Assembly (NCBI GenBank): GCA_024687125.1
Contig: JAILFA010000124.1
Coordinates: 1-64,000, forward strand
Origin: Lachnospiraceae bacterium
Lineage (GTDB): Bacteria > Bacillota > Clostridia > Lachnospirales > Lachnospiraceae
Length of the DNA: 64,000 nucleotides
Direction: 5' to 3'
In this document: piece after piece, positions 10,102-19,233 of the stretch
Numbering within the stretch: the stretch's first letter is position 1
Layout of the letters: every line of letters starts with the position of its first letter
The notes under the pieces: generated by a model
The model's input: only the letters and a program-made list of their open reading frames with translations
What the model was told of the DNA's origin: nothing
Database searches by the model: none
Program-made: the position numbers and the translations under genes

Positions 10102-11745
10102 TCACTTCTGCTTATTGAAGCGTTCCTTGTTCCTGTACATCTCTCTGTCCGCACGGTGGAATACGTCCTTAAACTCCCTGTCTCTTGCCGGATCAAAGGT
10201 CACCACGCCGCAGGACATGGACAGATCCGCGTCATATCTTCTCTCGCTTTCATTGTAGACGACGATCTCTTCATCAAACCGATGAAGCAGAGACTTCATC
10301 TCGCTTTCCGACGTATTCTCCAGGATGGCTACAAAAACATCTCCGCCGACACGGTAGATATGCTCTGTTCCGAAGACCATCTTCATCACGCCGGCAGCAT
10401 CCGCGATCATGAGATCCCCGAACTCATGCCCGAGGCGGTCATTGACACTCTTGAGACCGTTGATGTCGAACACAGCCAGCGAAAATTCGGCGAGTTCCTC
10501 ATGGATCTTGCGGTCGATCAGCTTGACCTGATCCATATAGGCAAGCTTGTTTCCGACACCGGTCATGGCATCTGTATAAGCCTGTGTATGGATATATGCG
10601 ATATATTCCTGCAGTTCACGGGCCATCAGGCGGATACTCTCCGCCAGTGCGCCGATCTCGTCCTCGGACCGATAGGGGATAGGAACGTTCAGTTCACCTC
10701 TGGCGATACGGGAAGACGCGCTCGTGATATCCTGGATCGGCCGTACGATCTTCGTCATGATCTTCCATACCAGGAACAGCGCTGCGAACAGTGCCGCGGA
10801 AAGGATCAGGAGCATGTTCCGCCACATCTGCCGGTACGGACGGCGGATCTCGGATTCCGGTGCCGAGACCACAAGAGTCATCCCGTTCTGCAGCCGGGAA
10901 GCGGACATGCGCTGCAATTCTCCGCGCCGGTAATACCCTCCCGTCTCGGAAGAATTGATCCAGTCCGGTGTGAGGTATTGCGACACGGAGTAGAGCTCCT
11001 CGTCAAACTGCACAGCCAGCAGTCCCTGCGGATAATCCCTGTGATAGACCAGATTTCCGTTCTCACCGATCAGGAATCCGAAACCCTCTCTGTAAGCAAT
11101 CGAATCCACCACACCATGGATCTTTGACATGTTGACATCCATGCCGACGACCCCGAGGAAATGACCGCCGATATTGATCGGCGTCACATAGGAGATCATG
11201 TAGACATCCACATTTTTATTTGCGTACGGCTCCATCCAGATCGACCGGCCGCTTTCTTTGGGCTCGTAATACCAGCCGACATGTTCGCGGTCGTCCTTTT
11301 CATACTGCAGGATATCGGTAGGATCGACCCTGATATAACCGCCGTATCCGTCACCTGTCAGAAAGATGCCGGCGGTACCTCCGTAGATCTCCGGATCGGG
11401 CCGGAAATACACCGTCTCGATATCCCCGGTTATCCTGGCTGCTTCAGCGGCCTGCACCGCCAGATCCCGATAATAGTAAAACGCATAGGTGGGTTCCTTT
11501 TTCAGTCTCTGCGGATCCACCGTCTGTTCGATCTCATCGCACAGGATGCCGACCGCGCGTTCCACCGCGGAAAAATGCAGGTTCAGCTCACCCGCCTTCT
11601 GATCAGAGAGCCTTGTCATCGTCTGATCTGCATCACTATCGATCACATACAGGATATGGTATGCGGCGATCACGGCGAGCAGGATATACACGCCGAAAAC
11701 AGCACCCCAGACCAGGATCAGCAGTTTTGTACGGACAGAACGCAC
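10102..11745 (-). CDS. Cache-HAMP-GGDEF-family protein with degenerate GGDVF signature
   Basis: Extracellular sensor (VYFRPDPEIYGGTAG..., GVVGMDVNMSKIHGVV), TM, HAMP (IVRPIQDITSASSRIARGEL), GGDEF fold (TDAMTGVGNKLAYM...VFDINGLKSVNDRLGHEFGD...YRVGGDVFVAIL). Confidence 0.88.
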   Translation of the reverse strand: MRSVRTKLLILVWGAVFGVYILLAVIAAYHILYVIDSDADQTMTRLSDQKAGELNLHFSAVERAVGILCDEIEQTVDPQRLKKEPTYAFYYYRDLAVQAAEAARITGDIETVYFRPDPEIYGGTAGIFLTGDGYGGYIRVDPTDILQYEKDDREHVGWYYEPKESGRSIWMEPYANKNVDVYMISYVTPINIGGHFLGVVGMDVNMSKIHGVVDSIAYREGFGFLIGENGNLVYHRDYPQGLLAVQFDEELYSVSQYLTPDWINSSETGGYYRRGELQRMSASRLQNGMTLVVSAPESEIRRPYRQMWRNMLLILSAALFAALFLVWKIMTKIVRPIQDITSASSRIARGELNVPIPYRSEDEIGALAESIRLMARELQEYIAYIHTQAYTDAMTGVGNKLAYMDQVKLIDRKIHEELAEFSLAVFDINGLKSVNDRLGHEFGDLMIADAAGVMKMVFGTEHIYRVGGDVFVAILENTSESEMKSLLHRFDEEIVVYNESERRYDADLSMSCGVVTFDPARDREFKDVFHRADREMYRNKERFNKQK

Positions 11746-11760
11746 CTCTTACTCCTTTGT

Positions 11761-13128
11761 TTATTCGCGCTTTACGCCATTACCGCCCATTTCTTTGACC
11801 AGATAGCAGCCCTGTGCGGCTCTGTAGTAATTCTTTTTGATCGTATCAGACAACCGGACCTCTGTGATCCCGACAGACACAGTCGCCCTGCCGTCTTTTT
11901 CGATATCCTTGCAGAATTCGCGGCAGATCTCGTACGCAAAATCCACAGACCACTGCATCAGAACCACGAATTCATCTCCGCCCCAGCGGTAGATATCCCC
12001 CTGATCGCCCAGATACTTCCGGGCGCAGTCGGCGACCATGACAAGAATGGCATCGCCGTCCATCGTATCGTTGATCTCCTTGAAGAAATCAATGTCGAAA
12101 ACAGCGATCGTCTTGTACCTTGTTGTGTTGAAAACGCCGCGTTCCCCGTATACATCCTTGAAATAATTGCGGTTATGAAGGCCGGTCAGCGGATCGGTCT
12201 GTGATCTCTCCCTCTCACCCGACCGTTCACCGCCCCCGCCGCGCAGCGTAAACATGATCCCCAGCGCGATAATGATAAAAGCAGCCAGTTCTCCCCAGAA
12301 GATCCCCGAATTCATCGCTTTTTCCTGATACCCGGCTTCCGTCTGTACCACAAGGAAAAAGTTCAGATCCTTCACATACTTTGTGACTGTAGACCCGTTC
12401 AGGCCGCGCGGCACATAGATGTATTCGTCCTTTTCGGAAAGATCATTGCTGCCGTAATGTGTCGTCTCTATGTTGTAGGTATTGGTATCCACCATGACCA
12501 GACCGTCTGAATTGACCAGCTGGATATGAGCATTATACTCTTCCTCGAATTCGCGGATCAGCTCCTGCAGGCCGCTGATAAAAACTCCCACACCGCAGCT
12601 GCCCAGAAATCTGCCCCGATCGTCCGTTATGCGGGCATCCACAAAGAGGGTCCATTCCTTGTCATGCACCTGATCCACATCAACACTCACAACATAAGGC
12701 GCATTGCTGTTCTTGAACATCTCATACCATTTGTCATGACTGTCCTTCGTCTGATCGACGATCTTGTTGATCCCGTCGCTGGTATAGTAACGCCTGGTGC
12801 TGTCGGAAACCAGATAGACCGTATCATAATCGCCGCTTTTCTGGATCCCTGTCAGCCACGCAGCGAAACGCGCTTCCGTCTCCTGCCGCTGACGATCCTT
12901 TTCGGCAGCGAGCATCTCGTGCACCATCGTGTCACTGGCCATCACCTTGGCAACCATGATCGGTCCCTGAAACCGGTTTTCGACAGCGTCGTAGATCCTC
13001 TCCGCAAGCAGCAGGTCAAATTCCTGACGGGAACGGTCCTTGCTGCTCTGCAGTGCAACACTGAACACCAGAGAGAACAGCAGATATCCGATCAGAAGGA
13101 GCAGAACGATGATCCGTTTTTTTCTCAT
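11761..13128 (-). CDS. Cache-GGDEF diguanylate cyclase-family protein
   Basis: TDPLTGLHNRNYF...FDIDFFKEINDTM...IYRWGGDEFVVLM; N-terminal TM and Cache-like region. Confidence 0.88.
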   Translation of the reverse strand: MRKKRIIVLLLLIGYLLFSLVFSVALQSSKDRSRQEFDLLLAERIYDAVENRFQGPIMVAKVMASDTMVHEMLAAEKDRQRQETEARFAAWLTGIQKSGDYDTVYLVSDSTRRYYTSDGINKIVDQTKDSHDKWYEMFKNSNAPYVVSVDVDQVHDKEWTLFVDARITDDRGRFLGSCGVGVFISGLQELIREFEEEYNAHIQLVNSDGLVMVDTNTYNIETTHYGSNDLSEKDEYIYVPRGLNGSTVTKYVKDLNFFLVVQTEAGYQEKAMNSGIFWGELAAFIIIALGIMFTLRGGGGERSGERERSQTDPLTGLHNRNYFKDVYGERGVFNTTRYKTIAVFDIDFFKEINDTMDGDAILVMVADCARKYLGDQGDIYRWGGDEFVVLMQWSVDFAYEICREFCKDIEKDGRATVSVGITEVRLSDTIKKNYYRAAQGCYLVKEMGGNGVKRE

Positions 13129-13132
13129 CCCA

Positions 13133-14488
13133 TCAGCCTCCGGTTCTCCGATTTTCCAGAAATTCCACCATCCACAGCACCGTCTTCAGATGACCGTCTT
13201 CCGCCCACTCCACGGGAACAAAGCGCCCGCAGCACCGCCCGTTCTTTGTATCGATGAATTCCCGCGTGATCGTCTTCTTCCCCTTCAGGCGGTCGCTCAA
13301 TGTAGAAAGATTGGTGAAGGCGTAGATCGATGTCTTGAAACGTTCATCCGTCATCGTATCCATGACCATTCTGAGTGTTTTCTGAGCACCGCCGGAAATA
13401 CTCTCCACCAGTGCGCGCACTTCTCCGGCACAGCCGGCCACTTCCGCATAGGTGTCATTATCAAGGTCAAAAAGATACATGGACGCGTAGATCCCGGCAA
13501 CCGCCCTGAGCTGCCTGTTGACAACCTCCATTTCCCCGCGTCTTCTGTAGATCTGCACGAGGATCAAAATGATCATCACATAGCCGATCAGAATGATGAG
13601 CATAGTCACGAGGAGCATTTTCCCGAAAGTGCCCATGAGCTGTTTTTCCTGTGCATAGGCAGCAAGCATCCATCCGTGTCCGACATCGGAAAACACACAG
13701 TCGTAAGTCCTGCCGTCAAACCGGACACTTGCGGTGTCTCTGTCACCTGCGCCGCGAATTCCTCTGAGGACAGCTCCGTAGATCGTATCATCGCTCTCCT
13801 TATAGCTGTTCCCGACCTCACCGGGATCGGAATGAGCCACGACCACTCCCGTTTCATCCAGCAGCATCACGCCATCCCACCTGTTTTCCTTAAAGTCGCG
13901 GCTGATGATCTCCTGGACGCCATCCAGTGAGATGTCGAGCGAGAGGACACTCTTCTTATCATACAGCATGCGGCAGACGGACATTGTTGCTCTATGCGTC
14001 TGCGAATCTATATAGGGGGTCACCAGCGCCATCTCTCCCTGCGCTTTCAGAGCCGCCTGATACCAGGGACGCTCCTGCGCCACGTATCCGTCTTCAGGCA
14101 CCCACCCGGCACCGTCCAGATAAGTGCCTTTGAACAGACCGTAAAGTCCCGTATAGTCAGAGCTGTAGGCCTGGTTGACCAGCACTGTATGTTTGGACAG
14201 ATACTCAAGAAGTTCTTCATTCGAAGCACCGTTCTTCAGCATATCATTGAGCTCATAGGACTCCAGCTTTACGGCATCCATGGTCTCCGACAGAAAAAGC
14301 CTGATCTCCACAGATGTTCCCTGGATCTCATTGCTCTGAAGCGCGATGGCGTTCTGACGAAATGTGTTTTGGAATAAAATCCCGCTTCCCACAAACAGGC
14401 CGAACAGGATCAGGCCGGTAACGATCAGGCCGATGATCAGCCTCGATTTTCTGAACTTTTCAGCACTCTTTTCCCGGGTATTCTCCAT
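13133..14488 (-). CDS. Cache-domain membrane protein with C-terminal PAS-like region and no recognisable output domain
   Basis: dCache-like region (GAGWVPEDGYVAQERPWYQAALKAQGEMALVTPYIDSQT...SLDISLDGVQEII) flanked by two TMs; the protein ends after a PAS-like segment. Confidence 0.75.
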   Translation of the reverse strand: MENTREKSAEKFRKSRLIIGLIVTGLILFGLFVGSGILFQNTFRQNAIALQSNEIQGTSVEIRLFLSETMDAVKLESYELNDMLKNGASNEELLEYLSKHTVLVNQAYSSDYTGLYGLFKGTYLDGAGWVPEDGYVAQERPWYQAALKAQGEMALVTPYIDSQTHRATMSVCRMLYDKKSVLSLDISLDGVQEIISRDFKENRWDGVMLLDETGVVVAHSDPGEVGNSYKESDDTIYGAVLRGIRGAGDRDTASVRFDGRTYDCVFSDVGHGWMLAAYAQEKQLMGTFGKMLLVTMLIILIGYVMIILILVQIYRRRGEMEVVNRQLRAVAGIYASMYLFDLDNDTYAEVAGCAGEVRALVESISGGAQKTLRMVMDTMTDERFKTSIYAFTNLSTLSDRLKGKKTITREFIDTKNGRCCGRFVPVEWAEDGHLKTVLWMVEFLENRRTGG

Positions 14489-14532
14489 TTTACTCCGTCT
14501 CCCTCAGATAACATGCTGCGGAAAAAACAGCC

Positions 14533-16950
14533 TTATTCGTTCAGCATGACCGCCGAGAAGCGGCTGCCCAGCTGCTGATAGCCTTTCAGGAGTACAGGGG
14601 TAAGACCGGCGATCCTCTTTATCGCCTCCTCATCCCCTTCTTTTGCCGCTCCGCCCGCGATCTCAAGCAAGGCTGCCAGTCTGGAAAACGCGGTTGCTCC
14701 GATCATGCGGGAAGAGCTCTTCAGAGCATGCACCTTGATCGTGTAATCATCATAATCATGCTCCTGCGAGTACGTAAGTATCGCCTCGGCGTTCTCCGGG
14801 ATATCTCTGCAGAACTGCAGCACCGTCTCCGTCAGCAGCTCTTCGTCGACCAGATAACGAAGGGCGTCCTCATACGACAGTTCTTCGGCATCCTGATAGA
14901 TCCGGCGGATGCACTCCACTTTGTCCTCACCGGTCTCTTCAGGTTCAAAGAACAGGACATCGTCCTCTTCGTGAATCTCGTTCACCGCTCTTTCGGATCT
15001 GTCTTTTCCCCGCGTATAATGCTCTGAAGCCATTTTCACCTTTTCCGGAGGCAGATGGTCGAGGAGCATTTTTTCCAGCCTGTCGCCGTTTACAGGCTTC
15101 ATCAGATAATCCGTGAATCCCTCGGCAAGGTAGCGCTCCCTGGCACCTGAAACCGCGTCAGCCGTCAGGCAGATGACCGGCGTGTCCGTATTCTTTCCGC
15201 TGTCCTGGCTTCGGATATGGTGCAGCGTCTGCGTTCCGTCCATATGCGGCATCCGCTGATCCATCAGGATGACATCATAGGCATGATCCATCGTCAGTGT
15301 CAGTGCGTCACTTCCGCTGGAAGCCGTATCGATCTTTACCTTGGTCTTTTTCAGCAGGCCCCTGACAACCGTCAGGTTCAGCATGGTATCATCCACGACC
15401 AGCACCCTTGCTGTGGGAGCCTGGAAGTCTTCATGGTAACTGCTCGCCTGTCTGAGCGTTTCCTCATAGCGCTTGCGGAAATTGCCGATCGCTTCTTCGG
15501 ATACTACCTTCTGCGGGAGACGGATCGTAAAGACCGAACCTTTGCCGTAGGTACTCTCCGCCTCAATGGATCCCCCCATCATATCGAGCAGTTCATGGGT
15601 GATCGCAAGTCCCAGACCGGTTCCTTCCACGGATTTATTCTGCGAAAGATCGATCCGTTCAAATTTCTGGAACAGGCGGTACAGATCATCCTCACGGATC
15701 CCGATACCGGTGTCGGAAACAGTGATGACAAGCGTCAGGACGGAAGGTGTTCTCTCGCCCTTTACGGTAAGTGTCACACTGCCCTCTTTTGTATATTTCA
15801 CGGCGTTGTTCAATACATTGAGGATCACCTGCCGGACTCTGATCTCATCACCGACCAGCTGGTTCGGAAGCATCTCGTTGATGTCCGTGTAAAACTCCAG
15901 CCCTTTGGATTTTGCCCTGAAGGAGACCATGTTCAGAACATCACCCAGAACCGCATTCAGTTTATAAGGCGCTTCTATGATCTCCATCTTGCCGGATTCG
16001 ATCTTGGAAAAATCAAGGATATCATTGATGATGGACATGAGGTTTCTGCCGGCACTTTCAACGCTTCGCGCATACTCGGTGATCTGCGCGTCGCCGCTCT
16101 CCCGGATGATCATCTCGTTCATCCCGAGGACAGCATTGATGGGTGTACGGATCTCATGAGACATATTCGCCAGAAAGTCGGACTTTGCCTTGCTCGCGTT
16201 GTCAGCGCGCTGTCTTTCCTCCTCAAGCTCTTTCATGGCATTCTCGAGTTTCTGATAATCGGGCGTTTCTACACCGAAGTAGAAAAGGTACATGCCCAGC
16301 GTTATGCCAAGATACCGGATCGGCATATTCATGTGCAGAGCGGCTTCCAGAATGATCGGAATGACCGTGACAAGAAAGGCTGCCATCGATGTGAGCTGAA
16401 TGCGCCGTCCGAGCAGCGTCCGATGATTGATATAAACGGTCATCGCATAGGTAAAGAAATACAGCTCTGTACCGTACGCGAGCAGATGGCAGAAAAACAC
16501 TGCCTTGTTCGGCATGGTGTCATAATCGGCAACCGTCGGGAAATACCAGAGATAAGAGAACAGGAATACCAGGATCACGACAAGTAGGATGATTCTGTTC
16601 AGGATCGTATAAAATCGGCTGGCCGGTCTCTTCTCAATGAAAAAGGACTCAATGTACCTCGCGAAATAATAGGCGATAACGATATCCGCGACGATAGACA
16701 GCAGGTAGATAAAATACACTGCCTCATACGCGAAAAACCATCTGTTGCCGGCGGTAACCAGATACGCCGTAATGGCCACAAAATTACAGATCGGCGCCAC
16801 ATCGGCGATCCGGCGGAATTTCAGATTATCCTGCCCGCGGCCGGCCGAAAGAAGGCGCATGATGATACAGAGCACTACATTGAAGATCAGTGCCGTAGCG
16901 GTTATGTACGTATTGCGGATCACATCCGCGATCATCGAAGTGGCAGACAC
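14533..16950 (-). CDS. Membrane hybrid histidine kinase (7TM-like, HisKA, HATPase, REC, HPt)
   Basis: [66 protein letters not shown]. Confidence 0.92.
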   Translation of the reverse strand: MSATSMIADVIRNTYITATALIFNVVLCIIMRLLSAGRGQDNLKFRRIADVAPICNFVAITAYLVTAGNRWFFAYEAVYFIYLLSIVADIVIAYYFARYIESFFIEKRPASRFYTILNRIILLVVILVFLFSYLWYFPTVADYDTMPNKAVFFCHLLAYGTELYFFTYAMTVYINHRTLLGRRIQLTSMAAFLVTVIPIILEAALHMNMPIRYLGITLGMYLFYFGVETPDYQKLENAMKELEEERQRADNASKAKSDFLANMSHEIRTPINAVLGMNEMIIRESGDAQITEYARSVESAGRNLMSIINDILDFSKIESGKMEIIEAPYKLNAVLGDVLNMVSFRAKSKGLEFYTDINEMLPNQLVGDEIRVRQVILNVLNNAVKYTKEGSVTLTVKGERTPSVLTLVITVSDTGIGIREDDLYRLFQKFERIDLSQNKSVEGTGLGLAITHELLDMMGGSIEAESTYGKGSVFTIRLPQKVVSEEAIGNFRKRYEETLRQASSYHEDFQAPTARVLVVDDTMLNLTVVRGLLKKTKVKIDTASSGSDALTLTMDHAYDVILMDQRMPHMDGTQTLHHIRSQDSGKNTDTPVICLTADAVSGARERYLAEGFTDYLMKPVNGDRLEKMLLDHLPPEKVKMASEHYTRGKDRSERAVNEIHEEDDVLFFEPEETGEDKVECIRRIYQDAEELSYEDALRYLVDEELLTETVLQFCRDIPENAEAILTYSQEHDYDDYTIKVHALKSSSRMIGATAFSRLAALLEIAGGAAKEGDEEAIKRIAGLTPVLLKGYQQLGSRFSAVMLNE

Positions 16951-16952
16951 AG

Positions 16953-19166
16953 TCAGTTCCTACCCTCCAGTTCCCCGATCAGTCCGTCCCAGTCAGAAGC
17001 ATCGACCATCGACCTGATCTCCCGTATCCTGCTCATATCTCCGGCAGAAAGCTCAAACTCCGAAAGGAATCCGAGAACTCCCCGGATCGTCATCTCATCT
17101 TTGTCCCTGGCAAATTCGAGCAGGGACTTGTAGGTTTCGGCCAGAACATCTTCGCTCACAGCCTCCCTTTTCACCGGTGTCTTCTCAGGAATGCGCGCAT
17201 CCGGATGAGCGCTCTCCCGCGTCTGTCCGGATGTCTCTTTCACGGGCTTTGCCTGAACGTCTTTATGCGCGGGAATCTCCGGTTCCGCATCTTCAACGGC
17301 TTCCACCAGACTGTCCGGCAGATACTTGAGGATCATATCCTCAAGCTTGTCTCCTTCAACAGGCTTCGCGAGATAATCCCGGAATCCGGCATCCAGATAC
17401 ATCTCTCTTGCACCGGAGATCGCGTTGGCAGTCAGTGCGATGAAAACAGCGTCCTCCAGTCCCGGGATATCCTTAAGCCTGTCCAGCGTCTCTATCCCGT
17501 CCATTCCAGGCATGATATGATCGATCAGATAAACGTCATAACGGTTTCTCTCAGCCATTTCGAGCGCTTCCTGACCGGACATTGCCTTATCCACACGGAT
17601 GCGGGTTCTCTTGAGCAGACCGGCGATCACCTTGTGATTCATCTCCGTGTCATCGATGACCAGAACACGCGCGTTCGGTGCCCGGAATTTACCGTTGTTC
17701 CGCTCTTTATGCTGCTCGTTTTCCTCACGGCGGACATCCTCCAGCCTGCCGATCGGCTTATCCGAAACAACACCCTGTTCGACGGCAAACGAGAATTCAC
17801 TTCCCTCCCCATAGGTGCTGGTCACTTCGAGATCCGTCCCCATCAGCGCGAGAAGCTGCCTGGTGATGTTCATTCCGAGCCCGGTTCCCTCTACAGAACG
17901 GTTCCTCCGCTCATCGATCCGGACGAACGGCATAAAGATCTTGTCAATGTCCTCGGGTTTCATCCCGATCCCGGTATCTCTGACGACAAACCTGACGATG
18001 ATGAGATTGTTTCCCTTTTCCTTGAAATCGATCCTGACGTTAACGCTCCCCTTTTCGGTATACTTGATCGCGTTTGTGACGATATTCAGCATGCACTGCT
18101 TGATGCGGATCTCATCACCGTAAAGGACGGACGGAAGCTTCGTATCCACATCGAAATATAACGCAAGGCCCTTTTTCTCCGCCCGTTCTCTTGTCATGTT
18201 GTACACGTCATTGATGGCCGAAGCGATCTCGTACTGAGCCGGTATGATCTCCATCTTGCCGGCCTCCACCTTTGAGAAATCGAGAATGTCATTGATAATG
18301 GAAAGAAGTGTGCGCCCGGAGGTCCTGATATTCTCCGCGTATTCGCGGATCTGCGGCTCCCCGCTCTCTCTGAGGATCATCTCATCCATGCCTAGGACCG
18401 CGTTGATCGGTGTCCGGATCTCATGCGACATATGCGCAAGGAACGAGGATTTTGCTTCATTCGCTGAATCAGCGCGTTCCATCTCGTGTTCGAGTTTCTC
18501 GATCAGTGCGGCGTCAGGACTCTCCACTGAATAATACAGCGCCACAACGATCAGCGTGACGCCTACACCCGTCATCAGCAGCTGATGCACGATTGCCTGT
18601 GCCACAACGACGGAGATCAGACTGAGCAGCGCCAGGGAGATCCCGCGCCTGGCTTTCGGTTCCATCTTTTTGCGGTAGCAGATGAGCAGCACAAAGCAGA
18701 ACACAAAATAGACAAAAGCAAAGATATACGCGACGGCAGGCGCCGCCCCGGTCGAATAATCACTGTACGGTGATGTCACATAGTCAATGGGAAGCTCTAC
18801 GATCGCGATGACCGCCGCTATGATCGGCAGTATCTCGAAAAGTGAAAGCCTGTATTCATCGTCACTGAAAGCGAGTGACTTGATATACAGATAGAGGAGC
18901 CACAGGATCACGGGAAACGACGCAAGAAACACGATGTGCAGCCCGTGATTCACCAGTTCCGGGATCGTGTCCCGATGATTGACCGTATAGATCGTGACAG
19001 CGTCCATTGTCACATTAAGGACCGCGGAAAACAGCAGAAGGGAAAACAGGTTGTGCGCCCTGGTCTTCTTGCGTCTGGTCGCATAATAGGTCAGAGCGAC
19101 ATAGAGAAGTACCAGCAGGCAGGCCATCTCTTCGCGGACAGTCATGATATACTGCATCAACTGCAT
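16953..19166 (-). CDS. Membrane hybrid histidine kinase (7TM-like, HisKA, HATPase, REC) without a canonical HPt
   Basis: [52 protein letters not shown]; the C-terminus ends ...DWDGLIGELEGRN and lacks the HSLKSSS motif. Confidence 0.92.
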   Translation of the reverse strand: MQLMQYIMTVREEMACLLVLLYVALTYYATRRKKTRAHNLFSLLLFSAVLNVTMDAVTIYTVNHRDTIPELVNHGLHIVFLASFPVILWLLYLYIKSLAFSDDEYRLSLFEILPIIAAVIAIVELPIDYVTSPYSDYSTGAAPAVAYIFAFVYFVFCFVLLICYRKKMEPKARRGISLALLSLISVVVAQAIVHQLLMTGVGVTLIVVALYYSVESPDAALIEKLEHEMERADSANEAKSSFLAHMSHEIRTPINAVLGMDEMILRESGEPQIREYAENIRTSGRTLLSIINDILDFSKVEAGKMEIIPAQYEIASAINDVYNMTRERAEKKGLALYFDVDTKLPSVLYGDEIRIKQCMLNIVTNAIKYTEKGSVNVRIDFKEKGNNLIIVRFVVRDTGIGMKPEDIDKIFMPFVRIDERRNRSVEGTGLGMNITRQLLALMGTDLEVTSTYGEGSEFSFAVEQGVVSDKPIGRLEDVRREENEQHKERNNGKFRAPNARVLVIDDTEMNHKVIAGLLKRTRIRVDKAMSGQEALEMAERNRYDVYLIDHIMPGMDGIETLDRLKDIPGLEDAVFIALTANAISGAREMYLDAGFRDYLAKPVEGDKLEDMILKYLPDSLVEAVEDAEPEIPAHKDVQAKPVKETSGQTRESAHPDARIPEKTPVKREAVSEDVLAETYKSLLEFARDKDEMTIRGVLGFLSEFELSAGDMSRIREIRSMVDASDWDGLIGELEGRN

Positions 19167-19233
19167 ATCTGTTTCCTCCGCGCTTCAGTCATTTCGACCA
19201 TCGTACTTTACTGCGTCCGTGATCCGCATTCGA

